Shown: positions 16,316 to 26,969, numbered from the stretch's first letter. The stretch: DNA of 61,175 nucleotides from an uncultured Bacteroidales bacterium (GCA_946185745.1 CAMHKQ010000012.1:1-61175), one strand, 5' to 3'. The notes: a model not told the origin generated them from the letters alone. Numbers and translations are program-made.

Positions 16316-17002
16316 GTGGGTAAGGAAATAATTCCCGTAGCGGTTTATCATTCCCCGCTGGAGGGTAAGTTCGGTGTTCCGCGCCAGAGCGGAGTTGCCG
16401 CTGACCTCCGCGGGGAAGTCCGCCTTGAGGGCCGTTACAGGCATCCCGATGCGCTGCGCGGCCTGGAAGGCTTCGACTATGTGTGGCTCATCTGGGGTTT
16501 CTCGCTTAGCGGCGGGAACCCGGATGCGCTCACGGTGAGGCCGCCCCGGCTCGGCGGAAACACCCGGGTGGGAGTGTTCGCGAGCCGTTCCCCGTTCAGG
16601 CCGAACGGACTTGGCCTCTCGTGCGTGAAAATCGAGGGCGTTGATGCCGAAAACGGAGTTATCCTCGTGTCGGGGGCTGACCTTGCCGACGGCACTCCCG
16701 TATATGACATCAAACCCTATGTGGAATATGCCGACAGCCGTCCCGGGGCCCGCAGCGGTTTCGTGGACGAGTGCCCCTGGGAGCCGTTGGAAGTGTCTGT
16801 TCCTGAGGAAGTTGCCGCTGCGTTTGCGGCAGATGAGCTCTCTGCCCTGAAGCAGATTCTTGCCGCCGACCCGAGGCCGCGGTATCAGGACGATCCGGAA
16901 AGAGAATACGGCCTGACATTCGCAGGCCGTAACGTAAAGTTCATGGTTTCCGGAACCGTTGTCACGGTAACCCGGGCGGATATTCAGAACGAAATGGAAT
17001 AG
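16316..17002 (+). CDS. trmO: tRNA N6-threonylcarbamoyladenosine methyltransferase TrmO (TsaA family)
   Basis: TrmO adds a methyl group to t6A37 of certain tRNAs using S-adenosylmethionine. The 228-residue protein shows the TsaA blocks LEGFDYVWLIW, the SAM-binding RSPFRPNGLGLS and DGTPVYDIKPYVEYAD. The likely start is GTG at 16316, five bases after the gcvPB stop, so it is the last gene of the gcv transcript, which is probably just convenience. Its 3' end overlaps the convergent M23 gene by 19 bases. Confidence 0.9.
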   Translation: MGKEIIPVAVYHSPLEGKFGVPRQSGVAADLRGEVRLEGRYRHPDALRGLEGFDYVWLIWGFSLSGGNPDALTVRPPRLGGNTRVGVFASRSPFRPNGLGLSCVKIEGVDAENGVILVSGADLADGTPVYDIKPYVEYADSRPGARSGFVDECPWEPLEVSVPEEVAAAFAADELSALKQILAADPRPRYQDDPEREYGLTFAGRNVKFMVSGTVVTVTRADIQNEME

Positions 17003-18246
17003 GTAGGCAGGGGCCCCTCTTCCTCGCCTTTCCTGCCGGCAAGCTCGGCCCTGTACTCTTCGAACAGGGCTCTCATGGCCGGCATGTTCTCTTCTTTTAG
17101 AGGCTCCTGCGAAGGGGATTCCATCGCCAGCGGGTCGATAGGGGTTCCGTTCTTCCACACCCGGAAATCGAGATGCGGCCCGGTTGCGGTGCCGGTCGAG
17201 CCCACGTAGCCTATCACTTCGCCCTGGCGCACGACCTTCCCGACCTTGATTCCGGGTGCGAAATTGCGCAGATGCAGGTATCCCGTCTGGTACTTGTTCG
17301 GATGCTTGATGTAGATGGTGTTCCCTCCGCCTCCGCCCCATCCGGCCTTGATTACGGTTCCGTCGCCGAGCGCGCGTACCGGTGTACCGGAAGGAGCCGC
17401 ATAGTCGACTCCCGTATGGGCACGGACGACATGATGGACGGGATGAAGCCGGTGGTAGCTGAAGCGGGAACTGATGCGGCTGTACTGAAGCGGCGCCTTC
17501 AGGAAGGCTTTCCGCATGCTCTCGCCCTTTTCGTTCCAGTATTTGTTGCCTCCGTCCCCCTGGTCGAAGCGGATTGCGAACAGGGAATCGGCTCCCCGGC
17601 TGTAAACGGCAAAATCAATTCCTTGTACGTCAATTACTTCGCCTTCACAGACCAGTTCGTGACAGATAGCCTGGAAACGGTCACCCTCGTGCAGGCCGAA
17701 GAAGTTCACAGTCCATTCGTAGACACTCTCGAAGGTAGCTATCAGCAGGGGAGACTCGCCCTGTTTTTGGAGGTCCTGCCAGAGCGAAGAGGAGATAGTG
17801 ACATCCACGTAATGCTTGAGGGTGTCCACTGGCTTGACCACCTGCCAGAGCGCCAGGGAATCGGCGCATTTGAACACTGTCGAGCGGGTCTTGTCATTGG
17901 AGTACACTACATATTCGAGGCGCCTTGAAGTGGAATCGCCGCTGTAATAGGCATCTACGCCGTTGCCGGCCCTGACCTTGCGGACATCGAAAACGGAATC
18001 GCAGAGCAGGGACATGGAGTAGGCGTCGCCCCCCGACATGCCGAGACGCTGCATCAGGGTCGAGAAGGCCTCGCCGTTCCTGACGGTTCCATTCACTACG
18101 CTGAAACTGTCGGTCAGGAAACCGAGCGGATAGACAGTGTCTTTCTGCACCGGTGCCGTGGCAGCTGCCGGCGCCTTTCTCCAGCAGGAGGAGAAGGTCG
18201 GTGCCAGCAGCGCCAGCATTAGGAGCGGAAACAGGATTCTCTTCAT
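16984..18246 (-). CDS. M23-family peptidoglycan endopeptidase, lipoprotein
   Basis: A lipoprotein signal ends at Cys21 (APTFSSC). The C-terminal half carries a LytM/M23 domain with the zinc ligands in HTGVDYAAPSG and PHLDFRVW and the HLH-type segment GYLHLRNF. It should cut peptide cross-links in the periplasm during wall growth. The large N-terminal half (about 40-260) is like that of the MepM family. It is the last gene of the minus-strand pot operon and shares one base with the HerA-like gene ahead of it. Confidence 0.9.
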   Translation of the reverse strand: MKRILFPLLMLALLAPTFSSCWRKAPAAATAPVQKDTVYPLGFLTDSFSVVNGTVRNGEAFSTLMQRLGMSGGDAYSMSLLCDSVFDVRKVRAGNGVDAYYSGDSTSRRLEYVVYSNDKTRSTVFKCADSLALWQVVKPVDTLKHYVDVTISSSLWQDLQKQGESPLLIATFESVYEWTVNFFGLHEGDRFQAICHELVCEGEVIDVQGIDFAVYSRGADSLFAIRFDQGDGGNKYWNEKGESMRKAFLKAPLQYSRISSRFSYHRLHPVHHVVRAHTGVDYAAPSGTPVRALGDGTVIKAGWGGGGGNTIYIKHPNKYQTGYLHLRNFAPGIKVGKVVRQGEVIGYVGSTGTATGPHLDFRVWKNGTPIDPLAMESPSQEPLKEENMPAMRALFEEYRAELAGRKGEEEGPLPTYSISF

Positions 18247-19847
18247 TATTTGAGGAGACTGCCCAGGATTGAGCGGGTTATCTGTCTGGTAGCGGTGGTA
18301 GCGGCGCTCTTGATGGCCTTGCTCGCGGCAGTCTTGGCGGTGGATTTTGTGGAAGACTTCTTCTTGCCGGTGGCGGCGTTGGCCACGGAGGTGCCGAGGC
18401 TGCGCGAGGCGGAAGTTATGGCTGCACCCAGCGCTGCTGCTGCGATTTTGCCGAAGATGCTCTTGGTGCCCTTGGAGTTGCCGTTCTTCTTGGCCTCCTT
18501 GAGGCTCTTTTCCTTCTGTTTTGCGATTTCCGCCTCCTGCCGGGCCTGCTCCTCTTCCGCCTTCTTGGCATCGGCCAGAAGCACCTCGAAGGCGCTCTCG
18601 CGGTCGACCATGTTGTCGTACTTGCCGTAGATCATGCTGCGGTTGATGAGCTCGCGGCGCTGCTCGTCGGTGATCGCCCCTATCTGGCTGAGCGGGAAGA
18701 GGATCTTCGCCCTCTGGACAATCGAGGGCGCGCCCTTTTCGTCGAGAAGGGAAACCAGGGCTTCGCCGGTCTCGAGCTCCATGATGGCGTCTTCAGTCTT
18801 GAAGGACGGGTTGGCGCGGAAGGTTTCGGCTGCGCTGCGTACGGCCTTCTGGTCTTTGGGTGTGTATGCCCTGAGGGCGTGCTGTATGCGGTTTCCGAGC
18901 TGGCCGAGGATGGATTCGGGGATGTCGGTGGGGCTCTGGGTGATGAAATACACGCCTACTCCCTTGCTTCGGATGAGCCTGACCACCTGCTCTATCTTGT
19001 CGACGAGCGCCTTCGTAGTGTCCTCGAAGAGGGTGTGCGCCTCGTCGAAGAAGAACACGAGCTTGGGAAGGTCGAGGTCGCCAACCTCGGGCAGCTTGGC
19101 GTAGATGTCGCTGAGGAGCCAGAGCAGGAAGGTGCTGTAGAGCTTCGGGTTCTGCATCAGCTTGTCGGCGGCGAGGATGCTCATGATGCCCTTGCCGTTG
19201 TTGGTCTGGAGCAGGTCGAAGATGTCGAAGGACGGCTCGCCGAAGAATTTGTCCGCACCCTGGGTTTCGAGGGTGAGGAGGGCCCTCTGGATGGCGCCTA
19301 TGCTGGCTTCGCTCACATTGCCGTAGTTGAGGCGGTATTCCGCCGCGTGTTCGGCCACGTACAGGGTCATGGCGCGGAGATCCTTGAGGTCGAGCAGAAG
19401 CAGTTTCTTGTCGTCGGCCACGCGGAAGATGATATCCATCACGCCGCTCTGCACGTCGTTGAGCCCGAGAAGCCTGCTGATGAGGAGCGGACCCATGTTG
19501 CTGATGGTGGTGCGCATGGGATGTCCCTGCTCTCCGAATACGTCGTAAACCCTTGAAGGACAGCCTTCAAATACGGGATTCTCGATTTCGAATACGGACA
19601 GTCTCTTCTCGATGAAGCCGCTCAGCCTGCCGGCCTGGCTGATGCCGCTCAGGTCGCCCTTCATGTCTGCCATGAAGCAGGGGACTCCGGCCTGCGAGAA
19701 TGTCTCCGCAAGCACCTGGAGGGATACGGTTTTACCGGTGCCGGTGGCACCTGCGATGAGTCCATGGCGGTTCGCCATTTTGCCGCAGAGCGAAATGGGA
19801 CCGTCTGCGCAGTGGGCCACATAGAGGCCGCGTTCTTTGTCTAACAT
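18246..19847 (-). CDS. HerA/VirB4-like ATPase, DUF853 (YjgR) family
   Basis: The protein of 533 residues is a P-loop ATPase with Walker [10 protein letters not shown] (about 32-40) and Walker [15 protein letters not shown] (about 262-275), plus [10 protein letters not shown], all as in the YjgR/DUF853 helicase-like family. The last 100 residues are a Lys-rich coiled stretch followed by Ala/Thr/Ser-rich sequence. The family's role is not settled; DNA or protein translocation is assumed. It lies six bases behind potD and overlaps the M23 gene by one base, so it is co-transcribed with polyamine uptake. Confidence 0.85.
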   Translation of the reverse strand: MLDKERGLYVAHCADGPISLCGKMANRHGLIAGATGTGKTVSLQVLAETFSQAGVPCFMADMKGDLSGISQAGRLSGFIEKRLSVFEIENPVFEGCPSRVYDVFGEQGHPMRTTISNMGPLLISRLLGLNDVQSGVMDIIFRVADDKKLLLLDLKDLRAMTLYVAEHAAEYRLNYGNVSEASIGAIQRALLTLETQGADKFFGEPSFDIFDLLQTNNGKGIMSILAADKLMQNPKLYSTFLLWLLSDIYAKLPEVGDLDLPKLVFFFDEAHTLFEDTTKALVDKIEQVVRLIRSKGVGVYFITQSPTDIPESILGQLGNRIQHALRAYTPKDQKAVRSAAETFRANPSFKTEDAIMELETGEALVSLLDEKGAPSIVQRAKILFPLSQIGAITDEQRRELINRSMIYGKYDNMVDRESAFEVLLADAKKAEEEQARQEAEIAKQKEKSLKEAKKNGNSKGTKSIFGKIAAAALGAAITSASRSLGTSVANAATGKKKSSTKSTAKTAASKAIKSAATTATRQITRSILGSLLK

Positions 19848-19853
19848 TATCGT

Positions 19854-21155
19854 CTATCTTTTATTGTTATAATTCCGATGGCTCTTTTTCTTCCGCTTTT
19901 TCGAGAAGAAATAGCCTGCGAGCAGGGCTGCGACGACCACTCCTATGAGCACGTATGTGAATGTGCTGGCGTTGTCTCCCTTGACGCGGGACCACATGGC
20001 AAGGAGGGCTTCGGTCCTTTCTCCGGTGTCGTGCAGCACGCCGCAGCGTGAGATGATGGCGGCGGAGGGATACTGTACCGGATTGAGGCAGGCTTCAGCC
20101 GCCTCGGGCCCGAAGAAATAGGATGCATCCTCGGGTGCGAACGTGGCGTCGTCAACCTTTGCGGCGAGGATTTCAGGACCGCCGACGGCGGAGACATATC
20201 CTATCGCATCCATGTTGCGGAGGGCATTTTCCGGCATGCACATGAAATTGATGAACCAGCTGGCGGCCTTGGTATTCACGGCGTATTTTGGGATAACCCA
20301 TCCGTCATACCAGACCGTGGAACCCTCTTCAGGAACGGAAAACGCCAGTTTTACACCTATTTTTTCGGCTTCTTCGATGGCCCACTGGGCGTCGCCGCTC
20401 CAGGACAGGTTGATCCAGCCTCTCTCCTTTGTCATCATTTCCTTGCCGAAATCGGCTTCCCAGCCCTGTACCCCGTCTTTCATCGAGTTCAGCCATTCTT
20501 CCACTATCTGTATGCTTTCGGGGGAAGTGTCCCGCGAAACAGCGTCGCGGGTGATTGCCCCGGAGTCTATTTCGTCTTTCTTGAGGGCTATGAGAAGGGA
20601 AGTGTATACGTCACGGAAGGCGTCCTTAACGTAGATTTTCCCGGCATAATCGGGATTGCGGAGCACTTCCCAGCTCTTGCATTCTTCGGCGCTGACGTAT
20701 TTCGGATTGTAAAGCAGGCCTACCGTGCCCCACATGTACGGAATCGCATAGTCGGCGACATCGCGGCCGTTACCGTCGGTATTGGCCATCATGGCGCGCA
20801 TGTAAGGCGACACTCCCAACGTGTAGTCGGGTACGTCCCCGAAATCGTGCGAGACGGGAAGAAGCAGGTCGCCGCGGAGCATGCGCTCGATGATATAGTC
20901 GCTCGGGCACACAACGTCGTAGTCTTCGTGACCAAGCTCTATCTTGCTGAGCATCACCTCGTTGATATCGAAGAGCTGGTAGATTATATGCACATCTTCG
21001 CCGGTCTGCTCCTTGTACCACTGTTCGAATTCGGTGAGGAGATCTTCGTCGATGTAGTCGGCCCAGTTGTAGATTTTGAGGGTGTGCTGGCGGTCGGCGG
21101 CCATGGTGCCGAATCCCATTGCAAGGGCGAGAAGGAAGGAGAGCAGTTTTTTCAT
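19854..21155 (-). CDS. potD: Spermidine/putrescine-binding protein with C-terminal membrane anchor
   Basis: After a Sec signal (1-19, ending FGTMAAD), residues 25-360 match PotD-type periplasmic binding proteins: KIYNWADYID at the start, DVVCPSDYIIERML, PYMWGTVGLLYNP and the WINLSWSGDAQWA and VWYDGWVIPK blocks. Unlike E. coli PotD it ends in an extra hydrophobic helix (about 400-420) and a Lys/Arg tail, so it is probably held on the inner membrane. In the Bacteroidetes periplasm this could replace a diffusing receptor. Neighbours are potC and the HerA-like gene. Confidence 0.9.
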   Translation of the reverse strand: MKKLLSFLLALAMGFGTMAADRQHTLKIYNWADYIDEDLLTEFEQWYKEQTGEDVHIIYQLFDINEVMLSKIELGHEDYDVVCPSDYIIERMLRGDLLLPVSHDFGDVPDYTLGVSPYMRAMMANTDGNGRDVADYAIPYMWGTVGLLYNPKYVSAEECKSWEVLRNPDYAGKIYVKDAFRDVYTSLLIALKKDEIDSGAITRDAVSRDTSPESIQIVEEWLNSMKDGVQGWEADFGKEMMTKERGWINLSWSGDAQWAIEEAEKIGVKLAFSVPEEGSTVWYDGWVIPKYAVNTKAASWFINFMCMPENALRNMDAIGYVSAVGGPEILAAKVDDATFAPEDASYFFGPEAAEACLNPVQYPSAAIISRCGVLHDTGERTEALLAMWSRVKGDNASTFTYVLIGVVVAALLAGYFFSKKRKKKSHRNYNNKR

Positions 21156-21157
21156 TT

Positions 21158-21955
21158 TTAAGCCTGTTGTTTTCTGTGGTTGCGCGATGAGCGCAGGTTG
21201 ATTATAAGGAGCAGGGCCAGCACGACCAGAAAGATAATGGTCATGAGCGGCCTCAGTTCGGGCGTGAGGCCTCCCTTGCGGGCGTCTGCGTAGATGTATG
21301 TGCTGAGAGTGTCAAGCCCCTGGTTGCCCTTGGTGAAGAGGGTGACGGCGAAGTCGTCGATGGAAAGGGTGAAGGAGAGTATGAGCCCGCTGATCATCCC
21401 GGGGCGTATCTGCGGGATTATCACCTTGCGCAGTGCCTGCCATGGCGTGGCCCCCAGGTCGAGCGCGGCCTCGTAGGTGTTGGGATTCATCTGCCGGAGC
21501 TTCGGCATCACCGAAAGGACTACATATGGAGTGCAGAAAGTGACGTGGGCGAGCACTACCGTAACGTAGCCCTGCGTGACTCCGAGGGCCACGAAAAGGA
21601 TGAACAGCGAGACGCCGGTGATGATGTCGGGATTCAGCATCGGGACATCGTTCAGGAAGGTGATGGCCTTTCGCATGCGGCCCTTCATGTTGAAGATGCC
21701 TATGGCGGCGATGCTGCCCAGAAGGGTGGAGAGAACGGCAGCTATCACGCCTATGCTGAGCGTGTTACCTATTGCCTTGACGAGCGAGGAGGAGACGCCT
21801 CCGGAAAGGAGGTTGCCGTATAGTTTCAAGGAAAAGCCTGTCCAGTTGCCGAGAACCTTGGCCTCGGTGAAGGAAAAGATGGCTATGATGACAATGGGTG
21901 CGTACAGGAGGATCAGCAGGAGCCAGATGTATGCGCGTGCAAAGAACTTTTTCAT
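21158..21955 (-). CDS. potC: Polyamine ABC transporter permease PotC
   Basis: Six hydrophobic helices in 265 residues and the permease EAA loop (YEAALDLGATPWQALRKVIIPQIRPG, about residues 170-195) define an inner-membrane permease. The opening YIWLLLILLYAPIVIIAIFSF and the SIDDFAVTLF segment are typical of PotC. It starts at 21955, sharing one base with the potB stop, and is followed by potD after two bases. Confidence 0.93.
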   Translation of the reverse strand: MKKFFARAYIWLLLILLYAPIVIIAIFSFTEAKVLGNWTGFSLKLYGNLLSGGVSSSLVKAIGNTLSIGVIAAVLSTLLGSIAAIGIFNMKGRMRKAITFLNDVPMLNPDIITGVSLFILFVALGVTQGYVTVVLAHVTFCTPYVVLSVMPKLRQMNPNTYEAALDLGATPWQALRKVIIPQIRPGMISGLILSFTLSIDDFAVTLFTKGNQGLDTLSTYIYADARKGGLTPELRPLMTIIFLVVLALLLIINLRSSRNHRKQQA

Positions 21956-22734
21956 CAGATCAGCCCTCCCGTTTCATCTGCCCGCTTGCTGTCACTGTCC
22001 GTGAAGGCGGAGGTTATTCCTATGATTGCCAGCATGATGAGAGCCAGGGCTGCGCCGTAGTTCCACATGCCGTTGTTGATGTTCTCCTGGATGGTGGTAC
22101 CGAAGAGCTTGACCTTGTTGAGGGTGAGCAGTTCCGCCACCGCGAAGGTGGATATGGTGGGCATAAACACCATGAGCAGGCCGCTCAGCACTCCGGGCAT
22201 GGAGAGCGGAAGCGTGACTTTGGTGAACACTTCGGCCGGGGAAGCCCCGAGGTCCTGCGCCGCCTCGGCGTACGAGCCGTCCATCTTGTTCAGGGTGTTG
22301 TAGATGGGGTAGATCATGAACGGCAGGAAGTTGTAGACCATGCCGAAGATGAGCGCGCCCTCTCCCAGCGGCATCCTGAGGAAGTCGAACAGGGCGACGG
22401 TCGCAAGGGTGCGGATGAGCATGTTTATCCACATGGGGAGGATGAACAGGATTACCGTGACCGAAGAGCGGTTGAGCTCGCTGTTCGCCAGGATCCAGGC
22501 GGCCGGATAGCCGAGAAGAAGGCAGATCACCGTGTTGAGGAGCGCTATTTCTATGGAGTAGATGAAAGTGTGGAGGTCTTCGGGCGTGTTGAAGAACTTT
22601 GCGAAATTCTGCAGCGTGAAGGCCCCCGTGCGGTCCTGGAAGGCATAGAGCGCGATCAGCACGAGTGGCAGTGCCACGAAAAGTGCCAGAAAGATCCCGT
22701 AGGGGATAGCCCAGGTTGAACGCTTGATTCTCAT
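21955..22734 (-). CDS. potB: Polyamine ABC transporter permease PotB
   Basis: The 259-residue permease carries six helices and an EAA loop ([19 protein letters not shown], about 155-173). PotB and PotC form the two-subunit channel for spermidine and putrescine. The start overlaps the potA stop by four bases, a sign of translational coupling. Confidence 0.93.
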   Translation of the reverse strand: MRIKRSTWAIPYGIFLALFVALPLVLIALYAFQDRTGAFTLQNFAKFFNTPEDLHTFIYSIEIALLNTVICLLLGYPAAWILANSELNRSSVTVILFILPMWINMLIRTLATVALFDFLRMPLGEGALIFGMVYNFLPFMIYPIYNTLNKMDGSYAEAAQDLGASPAEVFTKVTLPLSMPGVLSGLLMVFMPTISTFAVAELLTLNKVKLFGTTIQENINNGMWNYGAALALIMLAIIGITSAFTDSDSKRADETGGLI

Positions 22735-24110
22735 TTCACCCTGAGTTTGATGTCTTCGGGAAGTATCTTGATTCCCACCATGTCATCCTTGTCCCAGATA
22801 TCCTGGGTGTCGGCGTACAGGAGTTCGCCCGAGGCGGTCTTTACCGTGAGGTGATAGCGGTCGCCCTTGTACAGGATGAAGTATACCTGGCCTTCGGTGT
22901 TGCCGTCTTTCCGTTCGTCCATGAGGTCGACGGCGCCGAATTCCACGTCCACCTCGACCGGTGTGCCGGGGGCGATGTCGGTTTCCGGGATGTCCCATTC
23001 CTCACCGAGGAAACGCACGGAAACGGGGGAGACCACTTCGCCTTCGAAGGTGTTGCGCACCCGCTCCTTTTTCATGACCTGGATATCGCCGGGGTGGATG
23101 TGCATTCCCACCGTGCTGCCTACGGCAAAGCCGTTGTAGTCCTGGACCTCCAGCTCGAAGCCTTCCGCCGTCTGCACGAGCATGTCATAGACCATGCCCT
23201 TGAAAATGCACGAGGTGACGGTGCCGGTGAACTGTTCTCCTTCGGTGTTTTTCTTGATGTAGATGTCTTCGGGGCGGACGACTACGTCCACGGGAACGTT
23301 CTCGCCGAAGCCCTTGTCGACGCAGTCAAAGTCGTGCCCGATGAAATTCACCCGTTTGTCTTCGAGCATGGTGCCGTTGAGGATGTTGCTCTGCCCGATG
23401 AAATCCGCGACGAAGCTGTTGACCGGCTCGTTGTAGATGTCGCGAGGGGTGCCTATCTGCTGGATGCGGCCTTCGCTCATCACCACCACCGTATCGGAAA
23501 GGGTGAGGGCCTCTTCCTGGTCGTGTGTGACGTAAATGAACGTGATGCCGAGCTTCTGGTGCATCTCCTTGAGTTCGAGCTGCATGTCTTCCCTCATCTT
23601 GCGGTCGAGGGCTGCGAGCGGCTCGTCCAGCAGGAGCACCTTGGGCTCGTTGACGATGGCCCTGGCGATAGCGACGCGCTGCTGCTGCCCTCCGGAAAGG
23701 GATTCCACCGCGCGCGACTCATAGTCGGTCATTGCGACCATCTTGAGCACGCGGCGCACCTTGCGGTCTATCTCGTCTTCGGGCATCTTCTTGAGCTTGA
23801 GGCCGAAGGCTATGTTGTCATAGACGTCGAGGTGCGGGAACAGGGCGTAGCGCTGGAACACGGTATTGAGCGGACGTTCGTATGGCGGAACGCCGGCTAT
23901 GTCCTTGCCGTCCAGGAGGATGCGGCCTTCGTCGGGCTGCAGGAAACCGGCTATCAGCCTCAGGGTGGTGGTTTTTCCGCAACCCGAGGGCCCCAGGAGG
24001 GTGACGAATTCGCCCTTGCGGATATAGAGGTTTATGTCGTCGAGGACGGTCTTGCCGTCGTAGCGCTTGCTGACGTGTTCGAGGAGGATGATCTTGTCTT
24101 CTTCTGCCAT
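22731..24110 (-). CDS. potA: Polyamine ABC transporter ATPase PotA
   Basis: The ATPase domain (1-240) has Walker [10 protein letters not shown] (40-48), signature [14 protein letters not shown] and Walker [18 protein letters not shown]-type regulatory region follows. At 459 residues it is about 80 longer than E. coli PotA, the extra being a C-terminal extension with a second OB-like stretch. It energises import of polyamines. It begins one base after the stop of the outer-membrane barrel gene, so the barrel is cotranscribed. Confidence 0.92.
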   Translation of the reverse strand: MAEEDKIILLEHVSKRYDGKTVLDDINLYIRKGEFVTLLGPSGCGKTTTLRLIAGFLQPDEGRILLDGKDIAGVPPYERPLNTVFQRYALFPHLDVYDNIAFGLKLKKMPEDEIDRKVRRVLKMVAMTDYESRAVESLSGGQQQRVAIARAIVNEPKVLLLDEPLAALDRKMREDMQLELKEMHQKLGITFIYVTHDQEEALTLSDTVVVMSEGRIQQIGTPRDIYNEPVNSFVADFIGQSNILNGTMLEDKRVNFIGHDFDCVDKGFGENVPVDVVVRPEDIYIKKNTEGEQFTGTVTSCIFKGMVYDMLVQTAEGFELEVQDYNGFAVGSTVGMHIHPGDIQVMKKERVRNTFEGEVVSPVSVRFLGEEWDIPETDIAPGTPVEVDVEFGAVDLMDERKDGNTEGQVYFILYKGDRYHLTVKTASGELLYADTQDIWDKDDMVGIKILPEDIKLRVK

Positions 24111-24111
24111 T

Positions 24112-25194
24112 TTATCTGCCGAAATTGAAGTTCAGGTAGTAGAGAAGGCCGACGGTGGCGGTGGTGGTGCCCAGGAAACTGCTGTAGCCGGCGGCTGCGT
24201 GGAGCCTCAGGTTCTCGATGGGAAAATAATGGACCGCTGCGCCCCCGAACCAGTTTTCGCCCCTGCGGAAGGAGAATTCCATGCCGCCTTCGGGCAGCGC
24301 GACCGTTTCGCTCCAGGTGGCTATTTCGCGCCCGCCCTTGAGGAGGAAGTTCCACTGTTCCGAGGGGGCGTATTCGACGCTGGCGAGGAAGGTGCCGCCT
24401 TCGGAGAAGATGCTTTCGGCGCTGCCCGACTTGCTGTACCAGTCGAAGCCGAGGGTGAAGTCGCCGAGGTCGATGCGGTTGCCGAGGCATGCGACGAGCG
24501 GCAGGGGGGGCGTCCCGCCTTCCATGGCGGCGGCCATCGCTCCCAGGTAGGAAAGGCTCCAGATATTGCGGTACGGACCGTATTCGCCCCTCCATTCGAG
24601 CGAAAGGGTGCTGCCGAGCACGGGGCCGTCCGCAAAGGGACGCTCACAATAGGGAGACGAGGTGTACTGCAGGCTGAGGCCGGTATTTTCGGAGTCGTTA
24701 GTCCAGGCGAGCTTGCCGCCCCACTGGAAGCTGGTGACATTGTTCCACAAGCCGGACATGAGGGCGGGGTGGAGCTCCCAGTCGTCAGTCTCGTTCTCGA
24801 AAGCGCCGATGGACATGGTCTGCTTTCCGGCCGTGATGGAGAAATTGCCCAGATTGAAAGAGAGATACGCCCAGTCCAGCCAGTTTACCCAGTCGCTGCG
24901 GAAGATGTTGGCTCCCTCGCCTTCGATACGGTAAAGGTCTGCGGGACTGGAGGAAAGCCAGTGGTTGCACACGCTGAACGATAGCCAGTCGGTGATGTCT
25001 CCCTCGAACAGGGAGTAGAGAGAAGAAGCACCGAGGCCGAATCCCACGCCCTCACCGGTGAAGGTGGCATCGAGGTCCAGTCTCGGAATAACTGTAAGTG
25101 CAAGTCCGCCGCTCTCCTCAGCCTCTTGCGAGTGCAAGGGGAAGCAGGGCAGCAGAATGAATGTCGCGATGCAGGCAAGCAGGTATTTCTTCAT
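24112..25194 (-). CDS. Outer-membrane beta-barrel, first gene of the pot operon
   Basis: A signal peptide (1-22, ending LHSQE) is followed by about 335 residues of alternating strands with many aromatic girdle residues, ending NFNFGR. This resembles porins of the phosphate-selective or alginate type, though no close family is recognisable to me. It is the promoter-proximal gene of the pot operon, so an outer-membrane pore for polyamines is a reasonable inference. No plug or TonB box is seen. Confidence 0.75.
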   Translation of the reverse strand: MKKYLLACIATFILLPCFPLHSQEAEESGGLALTVIPRLDLDATFTGEGVGFGLGASSLYSLFEGDITDWLSFSVCNHWLSSSPADLYRIEGEGANIFRSDWVNWLDWAYLSFNLGNFSITAGKQTMSIGAFENETDDWELHPALMSGLWNNVTSFQWGGKLAWTNDSENTGLSLQYTSSPYCERPFADGPVLGSTLSLEWRGEYGPYRNIWSLSYLGAMAAAMEGGTPPLPLVACLGNRIDLGDFTLGFDWYSKSGSAESIFSEGGTFLASVEYAPSEQWNFLLKGGREIATWSETVALPEGGMEFSFRRGENWFGGAAVHYFPIENLRLHAAAGYSSFLGTTTATVGLLYYLNFNFGR

Positions 25195-25231
25195 TTTGCG
25201 GCATAAAAATTATTCGGTCAGTAAATTTCCC

Positions 25232-25239
25232 CAAACTTA
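25232..25239 (-). promoter_or_regulatory. Probable -7 box of the pot operon
   Basis: The minus strand reads TAAGTTTG, an exact TAnnTTTG, 37 bases before the start of the outer-membrane barrel gene. I see no convincing -33 box. Confidence 0.45.
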
Positions 25240-25282
25240 CGGATTTTTTTTCAAAATATAAATAAGGAGTCGGTAAAATGGC

Positions 25283-25290
25283 TATATTTG
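25283..25290 (+). promoter_or_regulatory. Probable -7 box of the uridine-kinase-like gene
   Basis: TATATTTG ends five bases before the ATG at 25296. If used, the mRNA would be leaderless or nearly so. The -33 box is weak. Confidence 0.4.
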
Positions 25291-25295
25291 CGTAC

Positions 25296-26966
25296 ATGAT
25301 ACAGGTGTACTGCAAAAACACGGGGACGTACAAGAGTTTCAGGGAAGGTACGACCCTGCTCGACATGCTCCCTTCATTCGATTTTCCCCAGCCATTCCCC
25401 ATTGTCTCGGCAAAAGTCAACAACGTCTCCCAGGGGCTTAAGTTCCGGGTATACAACAGCCGCGACGTGGAATTCGTCGACGCCACCTCCGCCAGCGGCA
25501 TGAGGGTGTACAACCGCTCCCTCTTCTTCCTGCTGTGCAAGGCGGCCCGCGATGTCATCAAAGGCAGCCGCCTTAACGTGGAGCATCCCATTTCGCACGG
25601 CTATTACTGCGAGCTGGTCAAGGCGGACGGCGGCAAGGTGACCCAGGCCGATGTCGACAAGATCAAGGCGCGCATGAAGTCCATCGTGGAAAGGGACCTG
25701 AATTTCCACCGCTACGAAGTCCAGACGGACGAGGCCATCAAGATATTCAAGGGCAGCGAGGACAAGGTGCGGCTCCTCCGCACCAGCGGCCAGGTGTATA
25801 TGGACTATTACACTCTCGGACGCACTGCCGACTATTACTACGGAAGGTTGGTGCCTTCCACGGGCTACCTCAAGGTGTGGGATCTGCAGCTGTTCCATGA
25901 GGGCATGCTGCTCCGCGGGCCTGACAAGCACTCTCCCGACAAGGTGGCGCCGTATGTGGCGCAGCCCAAGACCTTCGGGATGTTCAAGGAGAATCTCCGA
26001 TGGAACCAGATCATGGGCCTGCGTACCGTGGGCGACCTCAACCTGAGCTGCCTCGAGGGGCACGGAAGCGAACTAATCCAGATCGCGGAAGCACTGCAGG
26101 AAAAGAAGATAGTTCAGATCGCCGAGCAGATAGAAAAGCTCTTCTACGGGCGCAGGAAAGTGCGGCTCGTACTCATCACCGGCCCATCTTCTTCCGGTAA
26201 AACCACTGTGTCCCAAAGGCTTGCGGTGCAGCTCAAGGCCTGCGGCCTGAGGCCTCTCACCTTCAGTACCGACGACTATTTCGTGAATCGCGTCGACACT
26301 CCCAAGCTCCCGGACGGAAGCTACGATTTCGACAATTTCGACACCGTGGACCATGAGGCCCTGCAGAAAGACCTCCTCCGCATTCTGAACGGCGAGGAGG
26401 TGGAGGTGCCGGAATACAACTTCAAGACGGGTATCCGCGAGTACAAGGGCAAGAAATTCAAGATGGGGCCCAACAACGTGGTGGTGGTGGAGGGAATCCA
26501 CGCGCTCAATCCGCGCCTTACCGACCAGATCCCGAACGCCCGCAAGTTCCGCATCTACATCAGCACCCTTACCGGAATCGCGCTCGATGCGCACAATTGC
26601 ATCCCCACCAGCGACAACCGCCTGCTGCGAAGGATAGTGCGCGACTGCTACAAGGGCGCCTTCACCGCCCGCGAGACCATCGCCCAGTGGCCCCTGGTCC
26701 GCAAGGCCGAGGAAGAATGGATATACCCCTATCAGGAAAACGCCGACGTGATGTTCAACAGCGCCTATCTGGTGGAATTCGCGGTGCTCCGCAACCATGC
26801 CGAACCCATTCTGGAGAGCGTTCCCAAGAACTGTCCCGAATACAGCGAGGCGCACCGGCTGCTCAAGTTCATCCACTACTTCACGCCCATTCCCGACAAC
26901 GAAATCCCCAACACCTCGCTGCTGCGCGAGTTCGTCGGCGGTTCGTCGTTCACGTATCCGAGGTAG
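25296..26966 (+). CDS. Nucleoside kinase with TGS domain (uridine kinase family)
   Basis: Residues 1-60 form a TGS domain and about 60-250 resemble the second additional domain of threonyl-tRNA synthetase (HPISHGYYCEL). A phosphoribulokinase/uridine kinase domain follows, with P-loop ITGPSSSGKTTVSQRL (about 292-307), TFSTDDYFVNR and VVEGIHALNP. It probably phosphorylates uridine or cytidine. I start at MIQVYCKN (25296), where homologs of this architecture begin; an ATG at 25278 preceded by AAGGAG is the alternative. It is convergent with the nuclease lipoprotein, three bases apart. Confidence 0.85.
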   Translation: MIQVYCKNTGTYKSFREGTTLLDMLPSFDFPQPFPIVSAKVNNVSQGLKFRVYNSRDVEFVDATSASGMRVYNRSLFFLLCKAARDVIKGSRLNVEHPISHGYYCELVKADGGKVTQADVDKIKARMKSIVERDLNFHRYEVQTDEAIKIFKGSEDKVRLLRTSGQVYMDYYTLGRTADYYYGRLVPSTGYLKVWDLQLFHEGMLLRGPDKHSPDKVAPYVAQPKTFGMFKENLRWNQIMGLRTVGDLNLSCLEGHGSELIQIAEALQEKKIVQIAEQIEKLFYGRRKVRLVLITGPSSSGKTTVSQRLAVQLKACGLRPLTFSTDDYFVNRVDTPKLPDGSYDFDNFDTVDHEALQKDLLRILNGEEVEVPEYNFKTGIREYKGKKFKMGPNNVVVVEGIHALNPRLTDQIPNARKFRIYISTLTGIALDAHNCIPTSDNRLLRRIVRDCYKGAFTARETIAQWPLVRKAEEEWIYPYQENADVMFNSAYLVEFAVLRNHAEPILESVPKNCPEYSEAHRLLKFIHYFTPIPDNEIPNTSLLREFVGGSSFTYPR

Positions 26967-26969
26967 CCG

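Noticed and set aside
22851..24128. Antisense frame of 425 codons opposite potA
   Set aside because: Composition is that of a shadow frame; potA has all ATPase motifs.
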